This document shows positions 17,034 through 26,076 of a stretch of 64,000 nucleotides of DNA, piece after piece. The first letter of the stretch is position 1; each line of letters starts with the position of its first letter. Under the pieces are notes generated by a model. That model saw only the letters and a program-made list of their open reading frames with translations. It ran no database searches and was not told where the DNA came from. The position numbers were made by a program, and so were the translations under genes. The stretch is taken from contig NZ_FOVH01000003.1 of the NCBI RefSeq assembly GCF_900115095.1, positions 1-64,000 on the forward strand, written 5' to 3'. This DNA comes from Actinomadura madurae (GTDB lineage Bacteria; Actinomycetota; Actinomycetes; Streptosporangiales; Streptosporangiaceae).

Positions 17034-18329
17034 TTACCGGCCGGTTCCCTGGCGGGCCGCCTCCAGCCGGCGCCGCCGCCGCAGCACCACGAACAGCGCG
17101 GTGATCGCGAGCAGGGCGCCGACCGCGCCGCCGCCGACGAGCAGCCACCGGCGGGACGAGTCGTCCGAGGCGAGCGGGGCGTCCGGCAGGACGCCGGAGT
17201 CCCGCTCGCCGGTCTTCTCGGCCTGCTCCGGCGGCACCAGCGTGCCCACCGGCTGGACCTTGCCGCGGGCGGCGAAGCCCCAGTCGAGGAGCTTGGCGGC
17301 GTACGCCGACGGCGGCCGGTCCGCCCGCATCAGCGAGATCACGATCGTGTGGCCGCCGCGCCGCGCCTCCGCGACGAAGGTCTGCTGCGCGGCGATCGTG
17401 TAGCCGTTCTTGCCGCCGAGCATTCCCTGGTAGGCGTTCCGCTCGCCCGGCAGCATGCGGTTGTGCGTGTGGATCGGGTACCCGCCGACCTTCTTGCCCT
17501 TCTTGCGCTCCTTCTTGGTCGGCGGCGCGGGGAACTTGTGGTCGATGGCCTGCATGTAGGCGCGGTACTGCGGGTTCTTCATCCCCTCGCGCAGGATGAG
17601 CGCGAGGTCGTAGGCGGAGGTGTGCTGCGTCCGGACGCTGAGCCCGAGGTCCTTGTCCAGCCCGTTCGGCGACCCGGCGAGGGTGTCGTGGGCGTTGATC
17701 CGCTTGGCCTCGGCGTTCATGGCGGCGAGGGTCTGCTTCATCCCGCCGGCCGCCTCGGCCAGCGACACCGCCGCGTCGTTGGCCGACATCATCAGCAGCG
17801 CGTGGAACAGGTCGGAGACCTTGTAGCGCATCTTGGGCGTGAGCCCGACCTTGGTGCCCTCGACGTCGCACGCCTTCTGCGACGGCCGGACGAGCCGGTT
17901 CGGGTCCAGCTTGGGGACGAGCGCGAGCGCGGTGAGCGTCTTCAGCGTGCTCGCCGGCAGGTACTGCCCGTGCGGGTCCTTGGCGGCCAGGACCTGGCCG
18001 GTGTCGGCGTCCGCGATCAGGTACGAGGCCGCCTTGATCCGCGGCGGCGCGGGCACGCCCGGGGCCTTCCCGGCGACGATGCCGCGGGTGGCGAGCTGCG
18101 GCCCGCCGACCGGCTCGGGCGCGGTGGCCCGCGCGTGCGGTGCCGCCGCGGCGGGCGCGGCGGCGAAGGCCGGTGCGGCCGCGAGCGAGGCGGCGGCGAT
18201 CGGTACCGTGAACACCGTCAGGGCGCGGCGGACGCCGGCCGGCCCTCGTCGCTGTGGTCGCAAGCTCCCGACGCTCCTCACTCCCACGGAAGCTCCATCG
18301 CTCCCGGCGCGCATGCGCCCAACGCCCAT
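17034..18329 (-). CDS. dacC: D-alanyl-D-alanine carboxypeptidase (low-molecular-weight PBP)
   Basis: Trims the terminal D-Ala of peptidoglycan stem peptides outside the membrane. 431 residues: Arg-rich start and Ala-rich signal peptide (about 30-63), S11 peptidase domain with SxxK as STLK (127-130) and SxN as SAN (182-184), and a C-terminal membrane helix (WLLVGGGAVGALLAITALFV) followed by an RRRRR stop-transfer. The third motif, normally KTG, reads KNG (307-309, GGKNGYT). The ATG at 18329 has GGGGGAG 4 nt upstream. An 11-bp terminator follows. The gene symbol is by family; several paralogues are usual. Confidence 0.88.
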   Translation of the reverse strand: MGVGRMRAGSDGASVGVRSVGSLRPQRRGPAGVRRALTVFTVPIAAASLAAAPAFAAAPAAAAPHARATAPEPVGGPQLATRGIVAGKAPGVPAPPRIKAASYLIADADTGQVLAAKDPHGQYLPASTLKTLTALALVPKLDPNRLVRPSQKACDVEGTKVGLTPKMRYKVSDLFHALLMMSANDAAVSLAEAAGGMKQTLAAMNAEAKRINAHDTLAGSPNGLDKDLGLSVRTQHTSAYDLALILREGMKNPQYRAYMQAIDHKFPAPPTKKERKKGKKVGGYPIHTHNRMLPGERNAYQGMLGGKNGYTIAAQQTFVAEARRGGHTIVISLMRADRPPSAYAAKLLDWGFAARGKVQPVGTLVPPEQAEKTGERDSGVLPDAPLASDDSSRRWLLVGGGAVGALLAITALFVVLRRRRRLEAARQGTGR

Positions 18330-18747
18330 GACTCCCCCGAAGACTAGGCGACGTATCCGGCGAAGGGGTACCCGGACGCGAAGACGGCAAGCACGGGACA
18401 GAACGCGACCCAGGGTGCACAGGTGATCTCACGGTACGTAAGGGGCGCCCGCTCTTGGTCACGGCGAGTCATGGAAGGTATTTTGGGACGGGCTGACTAG
18501 TTCGATCTAGTGGTGCCATCGGCAAGATCGATGACCGAAAAGTAGGACCCCCACCCGCCCGCCGACCGTCCGCATGAGTCAATTGATCCGCAAAGGGCAT
18601 GGACACCCGGCAGGGTGGCGGGCACGGACGCCATCATGGAGTGAACACGTGACCTGGACCGGCGTTTGTCCAGGCTTAGGGACCCGCTGGCTGAATAGCG
18701 CCACGTGCCACGCAACGACCTGCAAGGATTGTGGACGGAGGTTGGCC
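18330..18747. other. 418-bp intergenic region with two divergent promoters
   Basis: No supported gene. It lies between divergent dacC and the GCS2 ligase. Two short perfect inverted repeats are visible: ACTAG/CTAGT with 6 nt between (18496-18511) and CATCG/CGATG with 7 nt between (18517-18533). Either could be a regulator site. A possible upstream start for the ligase at 18574 is rejected because the family's N-terminus matches the GTG at 18748. Confidence 0.5.
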
Positions 18748-19914
18748 GTGGCCATTGACTTCACCGCATCGAACGGCGCGACGCTCGGCGTCGAGTGGGA
18801 GATCCAGCTCGTCGATGCGGAGACCAGGCACCTGCGGCAGGACGCACGCGAGGTGCTCGCCGCCCTGCCCGCGCTCAGCGAGGACGGCGACAACCCGCGC
18901 GTCCGCCACGAGCTGATGGAGTCGACGGTCGAGGTCGTGACCGGCATTTGCGACACCGTGGGCGCGGCCAAGGCCGACCTCTCCGGGACGCTGTCCACCC
19001 TCCGCGGCGCCGCCGCCGAGCGCGGTCTCGCGCTCGCCTGCACCGGCACCCACCCGATCAGCGACTGGCGGGACGCGGTGATGGCGCCGATGCGGCGCTA
19101 CGCCCAGCTGATCGAGGAGATGCAGTGGCTGGCGCGGCGCATCCAGACGTTCGGCGTTCACGTCCACGTCGGCGTCTCCGACGGCGCCAAGGCGATCCCG
19201 ATCGTCAACGCGCTCTCGTCCTACCTTCCGCACTTCCTCGCGCTCACCGCGTCCAGCCCGTTCTGGACCGGCAGCGACACCGGCCTCGCGTCCTGCCGGG
19301 CGGTGGTCTTCGGCCAGCTCCCGACGGCCGGGCCGCCCCACCTGCTAGACGACTGGGCGGCCTTCGAGGATTACATGGACACGCTGATGCGTTCGGGAAC
19401 CATACGGAGCATCAAAGAGGTCTGGTGGGACATCCGCCCGCATCCCGACTTCGGCACGGTCGAGATCAGGATGTTCGACGGGATTCCCACCCTGCGAGAG
19501 GTGGGCATGGCGGCCGCGCTGTGCCAGAGTCTCGTCACGCTCTTCGAGCAGCAGCTCGACCGCGGCTACACCCTCCCGCGGCCGGCGGCCTGGGTGGTGC
19601 GCGACAACAAGTGGCGCGCCACCAGGTACGGGCTCGACGCCATCGTGATCACCGATGACGCCGGGAACACCGCGCCGCTCCGCGACGACCTGTACGAGCT
19701 GATCAGGGAGCTCGAACCGGTGGCCGACCGGCTCGGCTGCGCCGAGGAGCTGAAGGTCGCCGGGGAGGTACTGGAGCACGGCGCCCCGTACGAGCGGCAG
19801 CGCGCGATCCGCGCCGAGGGCGGGACGCTGGAGAACATCGTCGACGCGGCGATCACCGAGCTCGCGGAGGACAGGTTCGTCACACTGGGGGAGGTCGTAC
19901 ATGCCGGAGCCTGA
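18748..19914 (+). CDS. GCS2-family glutamate--cysteine ligase-like carboxylate-amine ligase
   Basis: ATP-dependent ligase of the GCS2/YbdK family that forms a gamma-glutamyl amide; the exact substrate is unproven. The 388-residue protein has the family opening TLGVEWEIQLVD (about 11-22), HELMESTVEVVTGICDT, TFGVHVHVGVSDG (metal and ATP site), LTASSPFWTGSDTGLASCRA, and PDFGTVEIRMFDG. The GTG at 18748 has GGAGGT 5 nt upstream. It overlaps the next gene by 14 nt. Actinomycetes make mycothiol and ergothioneine; a gamma-glutamylcysteine role (EgtA-like) is possible but the other ergothioneine genes are not here. Confidence 0.85.
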   Translation: MAIDFTASNGATLGVEWEIQLVDAETRHLRQDAREVLAALPALSEDGDNPRVRHELMESTVEVVTGICDTVGAAKADLSGTLSTLRGAAAERGLALACTGTHPISDWRDAVMAPMRRYAQLIEEMQWLARRIQTFGVHVHVGVSDGAKAIPIVNALSSYLPHFLALTASSPFWTGSDTGLASCRAVVFGQLPTAGPPHLLDDWAAFEDYMDTLMRSGTIRSIKEVWWDIRPHPDFGTVEIRMFDGIPTLREVGMAAALCQSLVTLFEQQLDRGYTLPRPAAWVVRDNKWRATRYGLDAIVITDDAGNTAPLRDDLYELIRELEPVADRLGCAEELKVAGEVLEHGAPYERQRAIRAEGGTLENIVDAAITELAEDRFVTLGEVVHAGA

Positions 19915-21580
19915 TGAGGAGCCGGAACGCACGGCCGACCCCGCGAACGCCGGTCCCGCGGACGCGGGCCCCGGCAACGCCGGTCCCGCCGGCCGCGGTC
20001 CGGCGGACAACGAGAAGGTTTCCGAGAACACGCGGATCACCGGGCGGACGCCGTTCGGCTCCGCCGTCGCGCAGGGGGCGCACATGACCCAACCGGGACC
20101 CGGGGTGATGCCCGGCCTTGAACCACCCACCGCCCCGGGGCCCGCGGGCCCCGAGGGCCGCGACCTGCCCGGCGAGGCCGGATCGCGGGCCGCAGTGACA
20201 CCGGGCGCCCCGCCCCGGGACGCTCTCCCGCAGAACGCCCTCCCGCAGAGCACGGCGCCGCAGGGCGCGGTGTCGGAGGGCGCCGAGGAGGAGCAGGGCC
20301 GGCCCGCCGCCGCGGGCGTTCCGCGCATCCCCTCCGTGCTGGGCGGCGCCGTGCTGCAGCCGCAGCTCGACGCGTTCCTCGCCGAGCACGAGGACGAGCT
20401 GATCGCGTTCCGCCGCGACCTGCACATGCACCCCGAGCTGGGCTACGCCGAGCACCGCACGACCAAGAAGCTCGCCGACCGCCTCCGCGCGGCCGGCCTG
20501 GAGCCGGTGATCCTGCCGAAGGGCACCGGCCTGTTCTGCGACATCGGCCCCGCCGAGGGCACGACCGTGGCGCTGCGGGCCGACATCGACGCGCTCCCGC
20601 TGCAGGACGAGAAGGAGGGCGTGGAGTACCGGTCCACGGTCCCGGGCGTCGCGCACGCGTGCGGCCACGACGTCCACACCGCGATGGTGCTGGGCGCGGG
20701 CCTGTTCCTGGCGCAGCAGGCCGAGGCCGGGCTGCTGCCGGGCCGGGTCCGGCTGCTGTTCCAGCCCGCCGAGGAGACCCCGGGCGGCGCGCTGGACGTG
20801 ATGGCCGCCGGCGGCATCGCGGGCGTCGACCGCGCGTTCGCGCTGCACTGCGACCCCCGCATCGAGGTCGGCCAGCTCGGGCTGCGCACCGGCCCGATCA
20901 CCGCGGCCTGCGACAAGGTGTACGTGAAGGTCACCGGCCCCGGCGGGCACACCGCCCGGCCGCACCTGACCGCCGACCTCGTCTACGCCCTCGCCAAGAT
21001 CGTCACCGAGCTGCCGTCCGCGCTGTCCCGGCGCGTCGACCCCCGCTCCAGCCTGTCGCTGGTGTGGGGGCGGGTCTCGGCCGGGTCCGTCGCCAACGCC
21101 ATCCCGGACGACGGGATCGCCGAGGGCACCGTGCGCTGCCTGGACGACGAGGCGTGGCACCGGGCGCCGGAGATGATGAAGGCGCTGCTGCAGTCGGTCG
21201 CCGCCGCCTACGACGTCGAGGCGTCGCTGGAGTACGTCCGGGGCGTCCCGCCGACCGTGAACGAGGCGGCCAGCGTGCAGATGTTCCGGGACGCCGCCGC
21301 GCAGGTGATGGACGAGGACGGCGTCGTCCCGACCCCGCAGAGCCTCGGCGGCGAGGACTTCGGCTGGTACCTGGAGTCGATCCCCGGGGCGCTGGCCCGG
21401 CTCGGCGTCCGCACCCCCGGTTCCCCCGGCGAGTACGACCTGCACCGCGGCGACTTCGACGTGGACGAGCGATGCGTCGCCGTGGGCGTCCGGGTGCTGA
21501 GCGCCACCGCGCTGACCGCGCTGTGGGAGGGCGGCCGTCCCGGCGACGCCGAGCCGATCGAGGGCGCCGCGCTCGCCTGA
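19901..21580 (+). CDS. M20-family metal-dependent amidohydrolase
   Basis: A 559-residue protein whose last 410 residues are an M20D amidohydrolase (hippurate, IAA-amino acid or N-acyl amino acid hydrolase type). Metal and catalytic landmarks: FRRDLHMHPELGYAE, GVAHACGHDVHTAMVLG, LLFQPAEETPGG, the dimerisation-domain histidine in GPGGHTARPH, and the late SLGGEDFGWYL. The first 150 residues are Pro/Ala/Gly-rich and probably disordered, unusual for the family. An internal ATG at 20084 would shorten the leader by 61 residues. The GGGGGAGG site before 19901 and the 14-nt overlap with the ligase support the long form. An amide-bond ligase and an amide hydrolase in one operon may act on related conjugates (inference). 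Confidence 0.85.
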   Translation: MPEPDEEPERTADPANAGPADAGPGNAGPAGRGPADNEKVSENTRITGRTPFGSAVAQGAHMTQPGPGVMPGLEPPTAPGPAGPEGRDLPGEAGSRAAVTPGAPPRDALPQNALPQSTAPQGAVSEGAEEEQGRPAAAGVPRIPSVLGGAVLQPQLDAFLAEHEDELIAFRRDLHMHPELGYAEHRTTKKLADRLRAAGLEPVILPKGTGLFCDIGPAEGTTVALRADIDALPLQDEKEGVEYRSTVPGVAHACGHDVHTAMVLGAGLFLAQQAEAGLLPGRVRLLFQPAEETPGGALDVMAAGGIAGVDRAFALHCDPRIEVGQLGLRTGPITAACDKVYVKVTGPGGHTARPHLTADLVYALAKIVTELPSALSRRVDPRSSLSLVWGRVSAGSVANAIPDDGIAEGTVRCLDDEAWHRAPEMMKALLQSVAAAYDVEASLEYVRGVPPTVNEAASVQMFRDAAAQVMDEDGVVPTPQSLGGEDFGWYLESIPGALARLGVRTPGSPGEYDLHRGDFDVDERCVAVGVRVLSATALTALWEGGRPGDAEPIEGAALA

Positions 21581-21881
21581 CCCCCCGTCCCCGCGCCTCC
21601 TGCCTGGTCCCGGCTTGATCACACCCCATCGATCACCGGGAGTAGCGGCCCGGTGCGGCTCCCCGCCCCCTCGGTTACCCTCTGGTCTGGCGGTCCGGCA
21701 CCCCGGACCGCGCGCCCGACCGGCGCGCTGACCTGTGGCGATATGCGTACGCATTGGTAACGGACCTGTTGCGAATCCGTGCAGGCGGGAAGTTTGCCCG
21801 CATTCGCGAGGTAGCGTCCGATCGATTTCGGTGACCGGACCGGTCGCCGGACCGTGGGTGGGGAACGGAAGGAGCGCTACC
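21581..21881. other. 301-bp region upstream of the nucleoside importer operon
   Basis: No supported gene. It holds the promoter of the BMP operon. Features seen: the 12-bp perfect palindrome ATGCGTACGCAT at 21743-21754, and GCGGG/CCCGC arms around 21783-21800. An in-frame upstream start at 21735 is rejected because the lipoprotein signal begins at 21882. Confidence 0.5.
21743..21754. promoter_or_regulatory. 12-bp perfect palindrome, candidate operator
   Basis: ATGCGTACGCAT, about 130 bp before the start of the nucleoside-binding lipoprotein gene. Perfect self-complement in an otherwise GC-rich leader; a repressor or activator site for the importer operon is a reasonable guess. Confidence 0.4.
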
Positions 21882-22940
21882 TTGCGCCGTGGACTGAAGA
21901 TAACGCTCGTCACCGTGACGGGTGCGGCGCTGACGTTCAGCGCATCCGCGTGCGGAGGCAAGAAGGCGGACACCGGTGGTGGCGGCGAGGGCGACAAGAA
22001 GACCCTCAAGATCGGCCTGGCCTTCGACATCGGCGGCCGCGGTGACCAGTCCTTCAACGACTCGGCCGCCGCGGGCCTCGACAAGGCCAAGAAGGACCTG
22101 AACGTCCAGACCGAGGAGATCTCGGCCAAGCCCGACGAGCCGGACTCCGACAAGGAGTCCCGCCTGCGGCTGCTGGCGAACAAGGGCTACAACGTGGTGA
22201 TCGGCGTCGGCTTCGCCTACACCGCCTCGATCAACAAGGTCGCCAAGGACTTCCCGGACACCAAGTTCCTGGTCGTGGACGCCGACCAGTGCAAGGTCGA
22301 GGGCGCGAACGTCAGCGGCGCCTGCTTCTCCGAGGAGCAGGGGTCCTACCTTGTCGGCGCCGCCGCGGCGCTGAAGTCCAAGACCGGCACGATCGGGTTC
22401 ATCGGCGGCGTCAACGTGCCGCTGATCAACAAGTTCTTCGCCGGGTACCAGGCCGGCGCGAAGAAGGCCAAGCCGGGGATCAAGGTGCTGCCGGCCAAGT
22501 ACCTGACGCAGCCGCCGAACTTCAACGGCTTCAAGGACGCCGGCCTCGGCAACGAGGCCGCGAAGGGCCAGCTCGACCAGAACGCCGACGTGATCTACCA
22601 CGCGGCGGGCGGCGCGGGCATCGGCGTCATCAAGACCGTCGGCGCGGCCAAGAAGTGGGCGATCGGGGTCGACTCCGACCAGTACAACCAGCCCGCGGTC
22701 GCCGGCGTGAAGGACTACATCCTGACCTCCATGGAGAAGCACGTGGACGTCGCGGTGTACGACTTCGTCGAGAGCGTCGCCAACGGTTCCTTCAAGGGCG
22801 GCACCAAGCAGTACAACCTGAGCAACGACGGCATCGGCTACGCCACGTCCGGCGGCCACGTGGACGACATCAAGGCCAAGCTGGACGAGTTGAAGGCCGA
22901 CATCGTCAGCGGCAAGATCACGGTCCCGACCAAGGCCTGA
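21882..22940 (+). CDS. BMP-family nucleoside-binding lipoprotein of an ABC importer
   Basis: Extracytoplasmic ligand-binding component, anchored by lipid to the membrane. 352 residues from a TTG start with GGAAGGA 8 nt upstream. The signal peptide ends in the lipobox FSASAC, followed by a Gly/Lys linker. The mature part has the basic membrane protein/PnrA pattern: KIGLAFDIGGRGDQSFNDSA, VVIGVGFAYTASINKVAKDF, IGFIGGVNVPLINKFFAGY, and VIYHAAGGAGIGVIKT. Members bind purine and other nucleosides. It heads an operon with a double ATPase and two permeases. A hairpin after it may limit read-through so that more binding protein than transporter is made. Confidence 0.9.
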   Translation: MRRGLKITLVTVTGAALTFSASACGGKKADTGGGGEGDKKTLKIGLAFDIGGRGDQSFNDSAAAGLDKAKKDLNVQTEEISAKPDEPDSDKESRLRLLANKGYNVVIGVGFAYTASINKVAKDFPDTKFLVVDADQCKVEGANVSGACFSEEQGSYLVGAAAALKSKTGTIGFIGGVNVPLINKFFAGYQAGAKKAKPGIKVLPAKYLTQPPNFNGFKDAGLGNEAAKGQLDQNADVIYHAAGGAGIGVIKTVGAAKKWAIGVDSDQYNQPAVAGVKDYILTSMEKHVDVAVYDFVESVANGSFKGGTKQYNLSNDGIGYATSGGHVDDIKAKLDELKADIVSGKITVPTKA

Positions 22941-23011
22941 CGCCGCGGCCGGGGCGCGGGAGTCCTCCCGCGCGGTGACGTGACGGGCCGGTTTCGCCCG
23001 GCCGTAATCGC

Positions 23012-23047
23012 GCACCGGGCGTCACCCTCGCGGGTGGCGCCCGGTGC
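23012..23047 (+). terminator. Attenuating hairpin between binding protein and ATPase genes
   Basis: GCACCGGGCGTCACCC (23012-23027) pairs with 23032-23047 over 16 bp (one G-U) around a TCGC loop. Within one operon such a stem can partly stop transcription or protect the upstream message. Confidence 0.6.
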
Positions 23048-23149
23048 GACGGTACGTCCCGGCCGTTTCACAGCAGGCCCGTTCCACGGCACGTCCGGAC
23101 GGCGGACGCGTCCGCAGACAGCACGTTCGAGGCAGGAGGAGGGGCACTC

Positions 23150-24757
23150 GTGCCTGACCAGGTGCCGGCCGTGCGGCTGACATCGATCACCAAGCGGTTC
23201 CCCGGAGTGGTGGCCAACCGCGACATCAACCTCACCATCGAGCGCGGCGAGGTGCACGCGCTCTGCGGGGAGAACGGCGCCGGCAAGTCCACGCTGATGA
23301 AGATCCTCTACGGGATGCAGAAGCCGGACGAGGGCACCATCGAGGTCGGCGGCGAGCAGGTCCACTTCCGGACCCCGGCGGACGCGATCGGCCGCGGCAT
23401 CGGCATGGTGCACCAGCACTTCAAGCTGGCCGACAACCTGACCGTGCTGGAGAACGTGGTCCTCGGCGCCGAGCCCCGCGTCCGCGGCCGCGTCCTGGAC
23501 CTCCTGAACTGGACGATCCAGATCATCTGGCGGATCCTGCCGCTGCGCGGCGAGGCGCCCCGCGTCGGCCCCATCGACTTCGCCGCCGCCCGCGCCGAGA
23601 TCACCCGGATGTCGGAGGCCTACGGGCTGCGCGTCGACCCCGACGTGCTGGTCGAGACGCTCGGCGTCGGCGACCGGCAGCGCGTGGAGATCCTCAAGGT
23701 GCTGTACCGGGGCGCCCGCGTGCTGATCCTGGACGAGCCGACCGCGGTCCTCGTCCCGCAGGAGGTCGACGAGCTGTTCGGCAACCTGCGGGAGCTGCGC
23801 GCCGAGGGCCTCACCGTCCTGTTCATCTCGCACAAGCTGGACGAGGTGCTGACCGTCGCCGACACCATCTCGGTGATCCGGCGCGGCACGACGGTCGCGA
23901 CGCGGCTCGACCCGCGGGAGGTCACGTCCCGGCGGCTGGCCGAGCTGATGGTCGGGTCGGAGCTGCCCACCCCCGAGCTGCGCGAGTCGACCGTCACCGA
24001 GGACGTCCAGCTGGACGTCGCCGGGCTGACCGTGCTCACCCCCGAGGGCCGTCCCGTGGTGGACGACGTGTCGCTGCGCATCCGCCGCGGCGAGATCGTC
24101 GGGCTGGCCGGGGTCGAGGGCAACGGGCAGACCGAGCTCATCGAGGCGATCATGGGCATCCGCCACGCGGACGCCGGGACGATCCGGTACGGAAGCGACG
24201 ACATCACGTCGTGGCCGACGCGGCGGCGCCGGGAGGGCGGCATCGCCTACATCCCGGAGGACCGGCACCGGCACGGGCTCGTCCTGGAGGGGACGCTCTG
24301 GGAGAACCGCATGCTGGGCCACCAGACCCAGCGGCCCAACGTCCGCGGCCCGTGGGTCGACCGGCGCGGCGCCCGCCGCGACACCACCCGGATCGTCCAG
24401 GCCTACGACGTGCGGACGCCCGGGATCGACGTGCCCGCCGCCGCGCTGTCGGGCGGCAACCAGCAGAAGCTGATCGTCGGGCGGGAGATGTCCGGCGACC
24501 CGCACCTGCTCATCGCCGCGCACCCGACGCGCGGCATCGACGTCGGTGCCCAGGCCGCCATCTGGGAGTACCTGCGGCAGGCCCGCGCGGACGGGCTGGC
24601 CGTGCTGCTGATCAGCGCCGATCTTGAGGAACTCATCGGTATGTCCGACACCCTGCACGTGATCCTGCGGGGGCGGCTGGTCGCGGAGGTCGATCCGCGG
24701 ACCGTCACCCCCGAGGAGCTCGGCTCCGCCATGACCGGCGCCGGAGCACCCTCATGA
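23150..24757 (+). CDS. ABC transporter ATP-binding protein, two fused NBDs (nucleoside importer)
   Basis: A 535-residue protein with two ATPase domains, as in sugar and BMP-type nucleoside importers. Domain 1 has Walker A GENGAGKST (41-49), Q-loop GMVHQHFKL and Walker B VLILDEPTAVL. Domain 2 has a degenerate Walker A (GVEGNGQTE), the signature SGGNQQK, and a Walker B where the usual DEPTRG reads AHPTRG, so only one site may hydrolyse ATP. The GTG start has AGGAGGAGGGG upstream. The stop overlaps the permease start (ATGA). Confidence 0.92.
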   Translation: MPDQVPAVRLTSITKRFPGVVANRDINLTIERGEVHALCGENGAGKSTLMKILYGMQKPDEGTIEVGGEQVHFRTPADAIGRGIGMVHQHFKLADNLTVLENVVLGAEPRVRGRVLDLLNWTIQIIWRILPLRGEAPRVGPIDFAAARAEITRMSEAYGLRVDPDVLVETLGVGDRQRVEILKVLYRGARVLILDEPTAVLVPQEVDELFGNLRELRAEGLTVLFISHKLDEVLTVADTISVIRRGTTVATRLDPREVTSRRLAELMVGSELPTPELRESTVTEDVQLDVAGLTVLTPEGRPVVDDVSLRIRRGEIVGLAGVEGNGQTELIEAIMGIRHADAGTIRYGSDDITSWPTRRRREGGIAYIPEDRHRHGLVLEGTLWENRMLGHQTQRPNVRGPWVDRRGARRDTTRIVQAYDVRTPGIDVPAAALSGGNQQKLIVGREMSGDPHLLIAAHPTRGIDVGAQAAIWEYLRQARADGLAVLLISADLEELIGMSDTLHVILRGRLVAEVDPRTVTPEELGSAMTGAGAPS

Positions 24758-26076
24758 GCGACGACCCGAAGGACACGCCGCCGCCCGGCGACGACGAGCC
24801 CACGGACAAGCCCGCCGACAAGCCGACGGACGAGCCCGCCGCCGGGTCGTCCGGCGGCGACGGCGGCGGGGTCGACATGGCGAAGGCGGGGCCGTCGGCG
24901 GGCGCCCCGGAGCCCGTGCCGTCCTGGAAGGCGATGCTGCGCGGGCTCGGCCCGCAGGGGCTCGGCCTGAAGGTCGGCGCGCCGGTGCTGGCGCTGCTCA
25001 TCTCCCTCGGCATCACGATGATCCTGCTGCGGATCACCGGCGCGGACCCGGTCAGCTCGATCCAGAGCATGGTCGAGTACGGCACCACCGAGAACTCGAT
25101 CGTCGACATCCTCAACCGCGCCACCCGCTACTACCTGTCGGCGGTCGCGGTGGCGATCGGCTTCCGGATGGCGCTGCTGAACATCGGCGTGGACGGCCAG
25201 TACCGGCTCGCCGCGTTCCTCGCCGCCGCGCTCGGCGGGGCGCTGGCGCTGCCTGCCCCGTTCGGCCAGCTGCTGGTGATCGTCGCGGCGATGGTGGTCG
25301 GCGGGCTGTGGGCCGCGATCGCGGGCGTGCTGAAGGTCACCCGCGGGGTCAGCGAGGTGCTGTCCACGATCATGCTGAACGCGATCGCGACCGGGCTGAT
25401 CGCCTACCTGCTGAACGACAAGCGGCTCGCGGACGTCCGCCCGGGGAGCAACAACGTCGCGACGCCGCAGATCCCCGAGTCGGGACGCGTCGGGGGCCTC
25501 AACGGCTTCCTGGCCTCGATCGGGATCGACCTGCCCGGGGACGTGTACGGCCTGCTGCCGCTCGCGATCCTCGTCGGCATCGTGTTCTGGGTCGTCATCA
25601 ACCACACCCGGTTCGGGTTCGACCTGAAGGTGTCGGGGCTGTCGGCCTCGGCCGCGCAGGCCAGCGGCGTCAACGCCCGCCGCATGATCGTCTACACGAT
25701 GGTGGCGTCCGGCGTGGTGGCCGGGCTGATCGGCATGCCGGAGTTGCTCGGCGCGTCCTACGAGTACTCGCTGAACTTCCCGGCCGGGCTCGGCTTCACC
25801 GGCATCACGGTCGCGCTGCTCGGCCGCAACCATCCGGCCGGCATCGCGCTCGCGGCGCTGCTGTTCGCGTTCCTCGACCAGACCTCCGACGTGCTCCAGG
25901 AGGTGGACGTGCCGAAGGAGATCGTCGGCGTGATGCAGGGCGTGGTCGTGCTGACCGTCGTCATCGTGTACGAGCTGGTCCGGCGCTGGGAGATCCGGCT
26001 GCAGCAGCGGGCCGTCGCCGCCGAGCTGGCGACCGGCCACGACCTGGCCCGCGAGGCCGCTGGGAGTGCCTCTTGA
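24754..26076 (+). CDS. ABC transporter permease 1 (nucleoside importer)
   Basis: A 440-residue integral membrane protein of the BPD_transp_2 (branched-chain/sugar/nucleoside) type. About 60 disordered Pro/Asp/Lys-rich residues come first, then some nine or ten helices with the family segments MALLNIGVDGQYRLAAFLAA and SEVLSTIMLNAIATGL. It pairs with permease 2, but the two genes are separated by an inserted TnpB element. The stop codon TGA (26074-26076) coincides with the likely edge of that element, so the native C-terminus could have been slightly altered. Confidence 0.9.
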   Translation: MSDDPKDTPPPGDDEPTDKPADKPTDEPAAGSSGGDGGGVDMAKAGPSAGAPEPVPSWKAMLRGLGPQGLGLKVGAPVLALLISLGITMILLRITGADPVSSIQSMVEYGTTENSIVDILNRATRYYLSAVAVAIGFRMALLNIGVDGQYRLAAFLAAALGGALALPAPFGQLLVIVAAMVVGGLWAAIAGVLKVTRGVSEVLSTIMLNAIATGLIAYLLNDKRLADVRPGSNNVATPQIPESGRVGGLNGFLASIGIDLPGDVYGLLPLAILVGIVFWVVINHTRFGFDLKVSGLSASAAQASGVNARRMIVYTMVASGVVAGLIGMPELLGASYEYSLNFPAGLGFTGITVALLGRNHPAGIALAALLFAFLDQTSDVLQEVDVPKEIVGVMQGVVVLTVVIVYELVRRWEIRLQQRAVAAELATGHDLAREAAGSAS

